A model generated the notes under the pieces. The model ran no database searches and was not told the DNA's origin. It worked only from the letters and a program-made list of their open reading frames with translations. This document shows positions 15,698-22,411 of a stretch of DNA of 35,248 bases, one piece after another (within the stretch, counting starts at the first letter, position 1; each line of letters starts with the position of its first letter). Source of the DNA: a bacterium (lineage in GTDB: Bacteria; Bdellovibrionota_C; UBA2361; OMII01); contig JAFMJG010000011.1 of the NCBI GenBank assembly GCA_017853605.1, positions 1-35,248 of the forward strand. The letters are read 5' to 3'. The translations under genes and the position numbers were made by a program.

Positions 15698-16045
15698 CTA
15701 CAGCTCCGAATACTTCTTGCTTGAGCCGCGAGCCCGGTCGACTGGGTACTTGGCCTCATTTTCGGCCATCTTTTCGGCGAACGCAGCGCCCAAATCTACC
15801 CCTGAGTCGTTCGCCATAAGCAGCACCCAGTAGAGAACGTCCGAGAGCTCACGCCCGAGCTTGCCCCTCAGCGAGCTCATCGAGCCCTCAATCTCGCTGT
15901 CACCCTTCCACTGAAAGAGCTCGGCGACCTCCGCGCTCTCAAGCATGAGCGAGAGCGCCATGTCTTTTGGCTTATGAAACTGCTTCCAGTCGCGCGCGTC
16001 CCGAAACGCCACAATTCGCCCTGTAAGTTCCTGCAGCGTGCCCAT
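15698..16045 (-). CDS. MazG-like nucleotide pyrophosphohydrolase (dCTPase type)
   Basis: A 115-residue single MazG/RS21-C6-type all-alpha domain, which splits (d)NTPs to (d)NMP and pyrophosphate and cleans the nucleotide pool. The metal-binding pattern is present: ESAEVAELFQW (ExxE-type helix) and RELSDVLYWVLLM (E-x-x-D helix). KPKDMALSLMLESAE and the LFQWKGDSE block are typical of the DCTPP1 group, which prefers dCTP and modified dCTP. The length fits this group rather than the double-domain MazG. It lies between the arabinose-lipid operon and GDP-fucose synthase; on the minus strand it is 135 bases downstream of the latter, so cotranscription is possible but not evident. Confidence 0.88.
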   Translation of the reverse strand: MGTLQELTGRIVAFRDARDWKQFHKPKDMALSLMLESAEVAELFQWKGDSEIEGSMSSLRGKLGRELSDVLYWVLLMANDSGVDLGAAFAEKMAENEAKYPVDRARGSSKKYSEL

Positions 16046-16180
16046 GACACCCTCCCTCGCATAGTAGCCCGACGGCGAGAGCCTACACCTGCAGGAGGCC
16101 CTTTTCTAGCGCCTTGGGGCGCCCCGCCCGCGCGCTCATGGCGCAACAGCGGGGGAAGGGCTCGTCTCTTTGGGGCCTGG

Positions 16181-17173
16181 CTAGCGGGCCTCAGCCCCCT
16201 GCGCAGCCGGCAAGTCGAGCCGCCCATGCTGCAGCGCCCAAGCGTAGGCGCGCGCCAGCCCCTCAGCCAGCGGCACGGACGGCGCCCAGCCGAGGCTTAA
16301 GACACGATCGACGTTCAAGACCTTGCGCGGAGTGCCGTCTGGCTTGGAGGCATCGAAGCGTATCTCACCCTGGTACCCAACAACGGACCGCATCTGCTCG
16401 GCGAGGTGCCGAATCGTGACATCTTCGCCGGTGCCCACGTTGAGCGTCACCGGCTCATCGTAGTGCTCCATCACCATCAGGCTGGCCTCTGCGAAGTCAT
16501 CAACATACAGGAACTCACGGCGTGGCGAGCCGGTGCCCCACACGGTGACCGAGGGCGCCCCGGAGAGCTTTGCCTCGTGGAAGCGCCGCATCATGCCGGG
16601 GATGACATGCGAGTGTTCGGGATGAAAGTTGTCGTTCGGGCCATACATGTTGGTCGGCATCACCGACACGAACCGCTTGCCGTACTGCTGGCTGTACTTT
16701 TCGCACAGCTTCAGGCCTGCGATCTTCGCAAGCGCATACCCCTCATTCGTGGGCTCGAGGGGCCCCGAGAGCAGCGCCTCTTCGGGGATCGGCTGCGGCG
16801 AGAGCTTCGGATAGATACAGGAGCTGCCAGTGTAGAGCAGCTTCTCGACACCGTTGTCTGCCGCCGCCTTGATGACATTGGCGGAGATCATCAGGTTCTC
16901 ATACAGAAAGTCGGCCTGCTGGCGCGCGTTTGCGAGGATGCCGCCAACCTTTGCTGCGACGAGAAAGACGTACTGAATCCCCTCCTGGGCGAAGAACTGC
17001 TGCACCGCAGCCTGATCGAGGAGGTTGAGCTCTGCGCGGGTGCGCAGCACGAGGTTGCCGTACCCGTAGCGCTGCAGGGCGCGCACGATCGCCGAGCCGA
17101 CTAGCCCCGTGTGGCCGGCAACAAACACCCGTGAGTCGTGGGAGAATCGCTGAAAAATGCGGGTTGGAATCAT
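16181..17173 (-). CDS. fcl: GDP-L-fucose synthase
   Basis: Fcl (WcaG) converts GDP-4-keto-6-deoxy-D-mannose to GDP-L-fucose by 3,5-epimerisation and NADPH reduction, feeding surface polysaccharides. The 330-residue protein is an extended SDR: cofactor motif [14 protein letters not shown] (17-30), [11 protein letters not shown], the catalytic Ser in [10 protein letters not shown], and YALAK with the catalytic Tyr/Lys. [15 protein letters not shown] and [15 protein letters not shown] are characteristic of this enzyme and separate it from UDP-sugar epimerases. GDP-mannose 4,6-dehydratase, its usual partner, is not in the window. Together with the neighbouring arabinose-lipid genes it suggests this region serves a cell-surface glycan, though cotranscription with them is not possible from the strands. 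Confidence 0.94.
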   Translation of the reverse strand: MIPTRIFQRFSHDSRVFVAGHTGLVGSAIVRALQRYGYGNLVLRTRAELNLLDQAAVQQFFAQEGIQYVFLVAAKVGGILANARQQADFLYENLMISANVIKAAADNGVEKLLYTGSSCIYPKLSPQPIPEEALLSGPLEPTNEGYALAKIAGLKLCEKYSQQYGKRFVSVMPTNMYGPNDNFHPEHSHVIPGMMRRFHEAKLSGAPSVTVWGTGSPRREFLYVDDFAEASLMVMEHYDEPVTLNVGTGEDVTIRHLAEQMRSVVGYQGEIRFDASKPDGTPRKVLNVDRVLSLGWAPSVPLAEGLARAYAWALQHGRLDLPAAQGAEAR

Positions 17174-17551
17174 CGTATCGGATTAGGATTCGCGCCCCCA
17201 TTTTGAAGATTCGGTCCTGTTTGATGCAGATCGAAGCTGTCTGATTCGTCAGTTACTTTGGGCGCTTAGGTGAGTATTGCGGGCCTTCTCGCCATACTAC
17301 AGGGGCTAGCAGGAGAGTGCATCTCCCCCGCCGGCTGTTCATTGACATCCCCATATGGGCGCCTCTTAGGCCGTAAAGGTTCCTAGATGCGCGATGAGTA
17401 GTGGTCCCTTCTAATGCTTCACACCGAAGCCGCTGCACCCTTAGGCGGAAACGCCCCGTTTCTCCTTAAGGGTGTAGCGAACTCTCGACTGTGTAGCTCG
17501 AGCTGTTCTCTGCCCCTCCCCGCCGCGAGTAGCCGGCTGATCGAGGAAAGC
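17174..17551. other. Intergenic region with a long structured hairpin
   Basis: This 378-base stretch lies between the divergent fcl and the small Pro-rich lipoprotein gene. Open frames through it are short and lack coding character. Its outstanding element is the 47-base hairpin at 17432-17478. The base composition is less GC-rich than the surrounding genes. It could carry promoters for both genes, a long 5' leader, or a small RNA; none can be demonstrated from sequence alone. Confidence 0.5.
17432..17478 (+). promoter_or_regulatory. Long near-perfect hairpin in lipoprotein gene leader
   Basis: The sequence folds into one continuous stem: GCTGCACCCTTAGG on the left pairs with CTTAAGGGTGTAGC on the right, and the inner part GGAAACG pairs with CGTTTC plus C around a CCC loop. 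I count 21 pairs (two G-U) with single-base bulges at 17446 and 17463. It ends 73 bases before the lipoprotein ATG. No T-run follows it, so it is not a standard terminator; a regulatory leader, an RNA-processing signal or part of a small RNA are candidates. Confidence 0.6.
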
Positions 17552-17860
17552 ATGAAAGTAGCATCCGTCCTATTGGGTATTGTGGCGCTGTTTGCAAACA
17601 TCTCCATTTCGGGGTGCCAAACAGCCCCAAAGCAGAGTAACTGCTTGCCGGTCATCGTGGACGCACCGCCGCCTGGCGCCCGGATCATTCCAGGACCGGT
17701 GTACCCCGTGGCCCCTGGGCCCGTGGTCACACCGCCGGTGGTCGTGCCTCAAGCACAACCGTATGCGGCTCCGGATCGGGTTCTTCCCGCTCCGACCCAA
17801 AACCCAAAAACGGGATTTACGCCCCCTCAGGTGCCCATAGCACCCCAGCGGATCGCGTGA
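17552..17860 (+). CDS. Small Pro-rich lipoprotein
   Basis: A 102-residue predicted lipoprotein with no family I recognise. The signal peptide (MKVASVLLGIVALFANIS) ends in lipobox ISGC, with the lipid Cys at about residue 22. The mature part is low-complexity and rich in Pro, Val and Ala (APPPGARIIPGPVYPVAP, TPPVVVPQAQPY), probably extended rather than folded, as in spacers that span the periplasm. GAGGAAAG directly upstream of the ATG is a strong ribosome site, which also decides against longer upstream starts. The gene stands alone, flanked by a 47-base hairpin before it and a 76-base hairpin after it. Confidence 0.75.
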   Translation: MKVASVLLGIVALFANISISGCQTAPKQSNCLPVIVDAPPPGARIIPGPVYPVAPGPVVTPPVVVPQAQPYAAPDRVLPAPTQNPKTGFTPPQVPIAPQRIA

Positions 17861-17866
17861 TGCCGT

Positions 17867-17942
17867 AGGAAGGGACACCTCTCATAGCGCCACTTTTGAA
17901 CTCAGGTTCTTTGTGTTGCGCTATGAGGTGCCCATCCTTCCT
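17867..17942. repeat. 76-base imperfect inverted repeat between convergent genes
   Basis: The left arm AGGAAGG-GA-CAC-CT-CTCATAGCGC (17867-17890) pairs with GCGCTATGAG-GTG-CCCAT-CCTTCCT (17918-17942): blocks of 10, 3 and 7 perfect pairs with small internal loops. The 27-base apex contains a smaller hairpin, GAAC-TCAG-GTTC flanked by CAC/GTG. It begins six bases after the lipoprotein stop and lies before the stop of the opposing response regulator. It could stop transcription in both directions, but lacks T-runs; a mobile repeat element or an RNA 3' end are alternatives. Confidence 0.6.
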
Positions 17943-18004
17943 CTTCCCACCAGCATGCTGCTTGACAGACTTTCTCAGAGGCGTGGCAGCTTGTTGCCGC
18001 GGGC

Positions 18005-18517
18005 CTACATCTCGAGCAGGAAGCGGATCTGCTTGGCGAGCAGGGCATCGGCGCGGTACTTCTCGCAGAACATGTCAGCGCCCCGCTCTAGCGCGGCGAA
18101 CTCGAGGTCATCTCCGCACGCAGTCAAAAGGATCACGGGGACATCAGCCATCGACCAGTCGGTCTCGAGGCCCCGCAGTGCCTGCAGGAACTCAAACCCG
18201 TTCATCTCCGGCATCTTGTAGTCAGAGACGATCACGCTGAACTGCTTTTCAGCGACCATTCCGAGCGCCTCCAGAGGCGACGTGCACGACATGACGTGGT
18301 ACCCGGCTTTCTGGATAATCCTCTCAAGCATCCTCGCCTGGTCCGGGTCGTCGTCCACTACCAACACGGAGTTGTGGCCGGGGTTTATCGACCGCAGCCC
18401 GAATCCCCCTTGAGCCTCGCTCTCTGCATGTCCCTGGCCCTCTAACGAGCCATAGCCCTGAAGATCCTCTGGGGTGTCGCTCAGGAAGCGCTTGTTATTT
18501 CCACGAACCTGGCCCAT
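18005..18517 (-). CDS. Single-domain response regulator with N-terminal extension
   Basis: A 170-residue cytoplasmic CheY-like receiver without an output domain. Residues about 50-170 form the receiver: the acidic pocket is in VLVVDDDPDQARM, the phosphoryl-accepting Asp in VIVSDYKMPEMNG, the conserved Thr in VILLTACG, and the conserved Lys in FCEKYRADALL. All key residues are intact, so phosphorylation is expected. The first 50 residues are polar and likely disordered. No histidine kinase gene is in the window. Single receivers usually act by protein contact, in chemotaxis, phosphorelays or adaptor roles. The ATG at 18517 is preferred to a start 23 codons earlier because an AGAGG lies 11 bases upstream and the upstream residues look non-native. 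Confidence 0.85.
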   Translation of the reverse strand: MGQVRGNNKRFLSDTPEDLQGYGSLEGQGHAESEAQGGFGLRSINPGHNSVLVVDDDPDQARMLERIIQKAGYHVMSCTSPLEALGMVAEKQFSVIVSDYKMPEMNGFEFLQALRGLETDWSMADVPVILLTACGDDLEFAALERGADMFCEKYRADALLAKQIRFLLEM

Positions 18518-18986
18518 ATGCTCACTCGCCTCTTTTCTCACCTTTGCAGTTGCGCCACCGTGGCAGAAGTCGCGTCCGTGAGACAAAATCCTGCTCCGTT
18601 TCAGCGAAGGGGCCCGTAGCCCCCTCTCGGCGCCGCTCCCTCTACAGGGGCTCGCCGCGCCGCCCGCTACAGATCCTTTCGGCAGAGTTGCCAGGGGGCT
18701 TAGTGACGGGGCGCTTTTTTGTGAAAAACCCCCGAAATTGCCCTGCCAAAAGTGGGTTGCACGCCATCCGCGCTGCTCTTCGGCACTGGATACGCACCCA
18801 AAAAGGGCGCCGGACAGGGCCCTTGCAGAGCCCTGCTGCGCAATTTGCCCAGCGATGTAGGGGAAATCGGTATGCCCCAGCCGGGGTGCCGCTGGGCGCG
18901 CCGGAGCTTTGATTTGGGGCTGAGAACCCGGTACTCTCCCCTACCCCGGCAGCACCCAGCTTCCGGGGAGATTCTTTGGTGCTCGC
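18518..18986. other. 469-base intergenic region with several hairpins
   Basis: The region separates the divergent response regulator and GNAT acetyltransferase genes. Open frames in it on both strands read as low-quality, Arg/Pro-rich sequence and I reject them. Four stem-loops can be written: 18609-18623 (GGGGC/GCCCC), 18708-18732 (GGGG plus TTTTT pairing with AAAAA plus CCCC), 18815-18835 (CAGGGC/GCCCTG) and 18876-18896 (CCCAGC/GCTGGG). This density of structure could reflect a small RNA or a long argC-operon leader. I see no match to tRNA, 6S, SRP or RNase P RNA motifs. Confidence 0.45.
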
Positions 18987-19382
18987 GTGGTTCGAAAAGC
19001 TGTACTTGATGACATCCCTGCAATCTTGGAGCTCGTCTCTGCTAATCCGGACACGCTCCTGCCGCGCTCTGCGGATGAGTATCGGGAGCTGCTTCCAACT
19101 ACGTGGGTTGCCGAGCGCCACGGGAGGATCGTTGGCAGCTGCGTCTTAGAGGTGTATAGCCCCAAGATAGCCGAGCTCAGGTCCTTTGTGGTTCACCGGG
19201 AGTTCAGGGGACAGGGTGTTGGCAAGGAGCTGGCGAAGGCCGCTGTGGAAGAGGGCAATCGCCTCAATATCCGCGAGATCCTGGTCGTGACCTCGGCGCC
19301 GGACTACTTCAAGAAACTCGGCTTTGGAGACTGCCTCCATGAAAAGTACGCTCTCTTCTTCACAGGAAAAAAAACGGGCTAG
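18987..19382 (+). CDS. Short GNAT acetyltransferase, probable N-acetylglutamate synthase
   Basis: A 131-residue single GNAT domain. The acetyl-CoA site is VVHREFRGQGVGKELAK (RxxGxG/A form), preceded by the VAERHGRIVGSCVLEVY strand pair and followed by LVVTSAPDYFKKLGF, a close match to the end of the ArgA acetyltransferase domain (xxFxxxGF). It lies directly before argC and argB and overlaps argC by 44 bases, so it most likely makes N-acetylglutamate, the first step of arginine synthesis, as a stand-alone short NAGS like those of mycobacteria. It lacks the amino-acid-kinase domain that binds arginine in E. coli ArgA. The GTG start at 18987 has no close ribosome site. The gene ends just after an A8 run. 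Confidence 0.78.
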   Translation: MVRKAVLDDIPAILELVSANPDTLLPRSADEYRELLPTTWVAERHGRIVGSCVLEVYSPKIAELRSFVVHREFRGQGVGKELAKAAVEEGNRLNIREILVVTSAPDYFKKLGFGDCLHEKYALFFTGKKTG

Positions 19383-20424
19383 GCGCTTCGGGATCGCGAT
19401 CGTCGGCGGCAGCGGCTACGGCGCGGGAGAGCTGCTCCGCATGCTCGCGCACCACCCGGAGATCGAGGTGTGCAGCGTCACCTCCCGCTCGCACGCAGGG
19501 AAGCCGGTCGAGCAGGTCCATACCCACTTAAGCGGCACCACGCGCCTCTCCTTTGACTCCGTGCCTGATATCGGCCGGCTCGCCGGGTATGAGGGAGCCG
19601 CGGTTGTTCTCGCCATGCCCACCGGACAGGCCGTGCCTGCTCTCAAAGAGCTCCTCGGCACAGGCTTGCCGGACACCGTTCGCATAGTTGACCTCTCCGG
19701 CGACCTGCGGTTATCCGACCCAGAGCAGCACGGGCGCTTCTACCCGGAAGTGAGCTTTGAGCCCGAGCTCAGATCGCGCTTCGTCTATGGCCTCACGGAG
19801 CTCTCACGGGCCGCGATTCAGGCCGCTCGTTTCGTCTCTAATCCGGGCTGCCTCTCAAGCGCCGCCATCCTGGCGCTCGCGCCGATCGCCCCACTCGGGC
19901 GGCTGGGGGGCGTGGTGGTTGACGCCAAGACCGGCACCTCGGGGGCGGGCCGGGAGCCGCAGCCCACGATGCACCACCCTGGGCGCGCCTCAGACTGCAC
20001 GGCCTACAAGGTGCTCCAGCACCGCCACGAGCCCGAGATCCTTCAGGCGCTCGGCCCAACCTTTGAGCCCAATAGCTTTGTGTTCGTGCCGCACCTGCTG
20101 CCGGTATCGCGCGGCATCCTTGTGTCGGCTTACCTGACGCTGGCAGAGCCCTCTTCAACGGGGGAATTGGCGGCGCGCTACGGGGATTTCTACCGCCAGT
20201 CCCACTTCATCCGGATGAGGAGCAGCCCCCCCAGACTAGCTGACGTTGTGGGCACAAACTTTTGCGACATCGCGGTGACGGTGCGCGGCCGCCAGGCAGT
20301 CGTCATGAGCGCCATCGACAACCTGGGCAAGGGAATGGCAGGGGCCGCCATCCAGAACATCAACTTGATGCTTGGGCTTCCTGAGGAGCTCGGGCTAATG
20401 CTGCCGGCCATCGGGCCGGTGTAG
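19339..20424 (+). CDS. argC: N-acetyl-gamma-glutamyl-phosphate reductase
   Basis: ArgC reduces N-acetylglutamyl phosphate to N-acetylglutamate semialdehyde with NADPH, the third step of arginine synthesis. The 361-residue protein carries the NADP motif FGIAIVGGSGYGAGELLRML near residue 18, the catalytic Cys in FVSNPGCLSSAAI, and the family block DAKTGTSGAGREP; the C-terminal GKGMAGAAIQN block is also present. The ATG at 19339 has GGAG eight bases upstream. The first 15 residues overlap the GNAT gene in another frame and are not conserved-looking; the conserved part begins nine bases after the GNAT stop. An A8 run lies in the overlap. argB follows after 98 bases, in the order expected for an arginine operon. 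Confidence 0.95.
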   Translation: MKSTLSSSQEKKRARRFGIAIVGGSGYGAGELLRMLAHHPEIEVCSVTSRSHAGKPVEQVHTHLSGTTRLSFDSVPDIGRLAGYEGAAVVLAMPTGQAVPALKELLGTGLPDTVRIVDLSGDLRLSDPEQHGRFYPEVSFEPELRSRFVYGLTELSRAAIQAARFVSNPGCLSSAAILALAPIAPLGRLGGVVVDAKTGTSGAGREPQPTMHHPGRASDCTAYKVLQHRHEPEILQALGPTFEPNSFVFVPHLLPVSRGILVSAYLTLAEPSSTGELAARYGDFYRQSHFIRMRSSPPRLADVVGTNFCDIAVTVRGRQAVVMSAIDNLGKGMAGAAIQNINLMLGLPEELGLMLPAIGPV

Positions 20425-20522
20425 GGGGCGTAACGGGGGCATTGCTGAGCCCTGGCCACCCGGGGTTGCCGATTGTGCAAAAGCGAGCTACCTAGAGCCC
20501 TGAGAGAGCAACGGAGGGATGG

Positions 20523-21437
20523 ATGAAGCCGGTGACCCCATGTGAGATTACAAGCACCTTTCCCCTCGCAGCGCAGCTGGCCGGCCGGCGCTTCCTCGTG
20601 AAGTATGGCGGCGCGGCGATGGAGGACGAGAGCATCAAGGAGCGTGTGTGCTCGGAGGTCGCTGCCCTTGCGCAGCTGGGCGCAAAGGTGGTTGTTGTCC
20701 ACGGAGGAGGCAAGGAGATCTCTCGCCTGCTCGAGCGCCTCGGCATCCAGTCGTGTTTCATCGATGGCCTGCGGGTGACAGACGACGAGACCATGCGCGC
20801 GACAGAGATGGTGCTGTCGGGCTCAATCAATAGCGACCTAGCCTCGCGCATAACCCGCCTCGGAGCGCCAGCAGCGGGGCTCACCGGGCGCGATTCCGGC
20901 CTTTTGACCGCACAGAGGCTGCGGGGCAAACGGGGGGAGGACCTCGGGCGCACCGGGGAGGTTGTCAGATCTGATCCGCGTGCCATCCTCGCTCTTGAGC
21001 ACTCCGGCATCGTTCCGGTGGTAAGCCCGGTCGGGCAGGACAGCGAGGGAGCAGCGCTTAACCTGAACGCCGACTACGCCGCAGCAGCCCTGGCGGGCTC
21101 TATCCGCGCTGAAGCGTGCCTGTTCCTGACAGATGTTCCTGGCGTCAAGCGGGACGGGCGGGTTATCCCCTCCCTCTCCAGCCGGGAGGCTGTAGCGCTG
21201 ATCGCAGAGGGCATTGTGTCGGGCGGGATGATTCCAAAAGTTGAGTGCGCGCTGCGCGCGCTCGATGCGGGCTGCCCTCGCAGCGTAATAGCTGATGCGG
21301 CAACGCGCTGCATCATCACCGCGAGCCTCCTTGAGTCTCCTGGCTGCGGCACGACCCTCAGTGGACGCACGGCGCTGTCTAGCCCTACGCAGGACCGTCC
21401 AGCCCAGGGAGAGCCCCACGGGCTGCCCCTCGCCTGA
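20523..21437 (+). CDS. argB: Acetylglutamate kinase
   Basis: ArgB phosphorylates N-acetylglutamate with ATP, the second step of arginine synthesis and often its feedback point. The 304-residue protein has the amino-acid-kinase fold: phosphate-binding FLVKYGGAAM near residue 25, VVVHGGGKEISRLL near 60, and later LNADYAAAALAGSI and FLTDVPGVKRDGRVI. The last block, SGGMIPKVECALRAL, is the ATP-site Lys/Gly motif. The start is fixed by GGAGG five bases upstream of the ATG. About 20 residues at the C-terminus (from ALSSPTQDRP) look non-conserved. I see no N-terminal helix of the kind linked to arginine-sensitive hexamers, so it may be arginine-insensitive; this is an inference. Confidence 0.95.
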   Translation: MKPVTPCEITSTFPLAAQLAGRRFLVKYGGAAMEDESIKERVCSEVAALAQLGAKVVVVHGGGKEISRLLERLGIQSCFIDGLRVTDDETMRATEMVLSGSINSDLASRITRLGAPAAGLTGRDSGLLTAQRLRGKRGEDLGRTGEVVRSDPRAILALEHSGIVPVVSPVGQDSEGAALNLNADYAAAALAGSIRAEACLFLTDVPGVKRDGRVIPSLSSREAVALIAEGIVSGGMIPKVECALRALDAGCPRSVIADAATRCIITASLLESPGCGTTLSGRTALSSPTQDRPAQGEPHGLPLA

Positions 21438-21504
21438 GCGGGGCGCGCGCCTCAGCCTTCAGTTCGACACGACGGCGGCCTCCTTGCCCCTTGGTATCCG
21501 CCAG

Positions 21505-21523
21505 AACAGACTGCTGTTTTTTT
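21505..21523 (+). terminator. Candidate intrinsic terminator after argB
   Basis: AACAG and CTGTT form a 5-bp stem with loop ACTG, extendable by a G-U and an A-T pair, followed directly by a run of seven T counted from the stem end. It lies about 70 bases after the argB stop. The stem is short and AT-containing, so strength is uncertain. The rest of the 241-base gap to yebC shows only a small palindrome (TGCTGACAGCA near 21562). Confidence 0.5.
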
Positions 21524-21678
21524 GCCAAAGGCCCGCCACAGCCCCGCCTGCGCGGCCACTGCTGACAGCAGGCGCGGCTCACTCCACCCAAAATAGCTGC
21601 CCTAACAGGTATTTGCCTCAATCGGCTCTTAGCGTTACTCTCCTCCCGTTGTAGGCAACCCTGTCCGGAACGATCGCT

Positions 21679-22398
21679 ATGGGACGCATATTTGAGAAGC
21701 GCAAAGACCGCATGTTCGCCCGATGGGCGAAGACCGCCAAGGCCTTTACGAAGCTCGGCAAGGAGATCGCCATCGCCGTAAAGCTCGGCGGCCCGGAGCC
21801 AACGAGCAACCCGCGGCTGCGCATGGCGATGCAGACAGCCCGGTCGCTCAACATGCCCAAGGACCGCATCGAGGCCGCTATCAAGCGGGCGTCGTCGAAG
21901 GATGCGGCGGAGCTCACTGAGGTGGCCTATGAGGCATTCGCTCCACACGGAGTTGGGCTGTACATCGAGGCCGCCACTGACAACGGCACCCGCACAGTCG
22001 CAAACGTCCGCAACATCGTCTCCAAGAACGGCGGCAACCTGGCCACCTCCGGGGCCCTCGACTACATCTTCGACCGCAAAGGGGTCTTCAAGATCGTGCC
22101 TCCTTCAGGGGACATGGATGAGCTTGAGCTTGAGCTGATCGATCACGGCCTTGAGGATATCTTTGAGGCGGATGACGGGCTGCTGCTTTACTCAAGCTTT
22201 AGGCAGTTCGGTGATCTGCAGAAGGTGCTTGAGGCGCACAATATCGAGGTCAAGAGCGCCGCCCCGCAGCGTATCCCTGCCAGCTATGTGAAGGTCAGCG
22301 CCGAGCAGGAGCAGGAGATCCAGAAGCTCATTGAGCGCCTCGAGGAGGATGACGACGTCCAAACCGTCTTCCACAACATGCAGGCCGAGGGAGAGTAG
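21679..22398 (+). CDS. YebC/TACO1-family protein
   Basis: A 239-residue YebC/TACO1-type protein. Members bind ribosomes and help translation of Pro-rich stretches, and older work calls them transcription regulators. The family blocks are present: MGRIFEKRKDRMFARWAK start, KEIAIAVKLGGPEP, SNPRLRMAMQTARSLNMPKD, IEAAIKRA, and the second-domain block YEAFAPHGVGLYIEAATDN. The start differs from the E. coli-type MAGHSKW and is the kind I associate with Bacteroidota and some other phyla. Length is normal. A GGAA a few bases before the ATG is the only ribosome-site candidate. It converges on the HEAT-like gene with 13 bases between stops. Confidence 0.93.
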   Translation: MGRIFEKRKDRMFARWAKTAKAFTKLGKEIAIAVKLGGPEPTSNPRLRMAMQTARSLNMPKDRIEAAIKRASSKDAAELTEVAYEAFAPHGVGLYIEAATDNGTRTVANVRNIVSKNGGNLATSGALDYIFDRKGVFKIVPPSGDMDELELELIDHGLEDIFEADDGLLLYSSFRQFGDLQKVLEAHNIEVKSAAPQRIPASYVKVSAEQEQEIQKLIERLEEDDDVQTVFHNMQAEGE

Positions 22399-22411
22399 CT
22401 CCGCGCCCCGT

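Noticed and set aside
16406-17104. 232-codon open frame on the plus strand
   Set aside because: Antisense to fcl, whose enzyme motifs are complete.
18642-19121. 159-codon minus-strand frame in the gap before the GNAT gene
   Set aside because: Overlaps the GNAT gene antisense and the rest is Arg/Pro/Gly-rich; no ribosome site, no motif.
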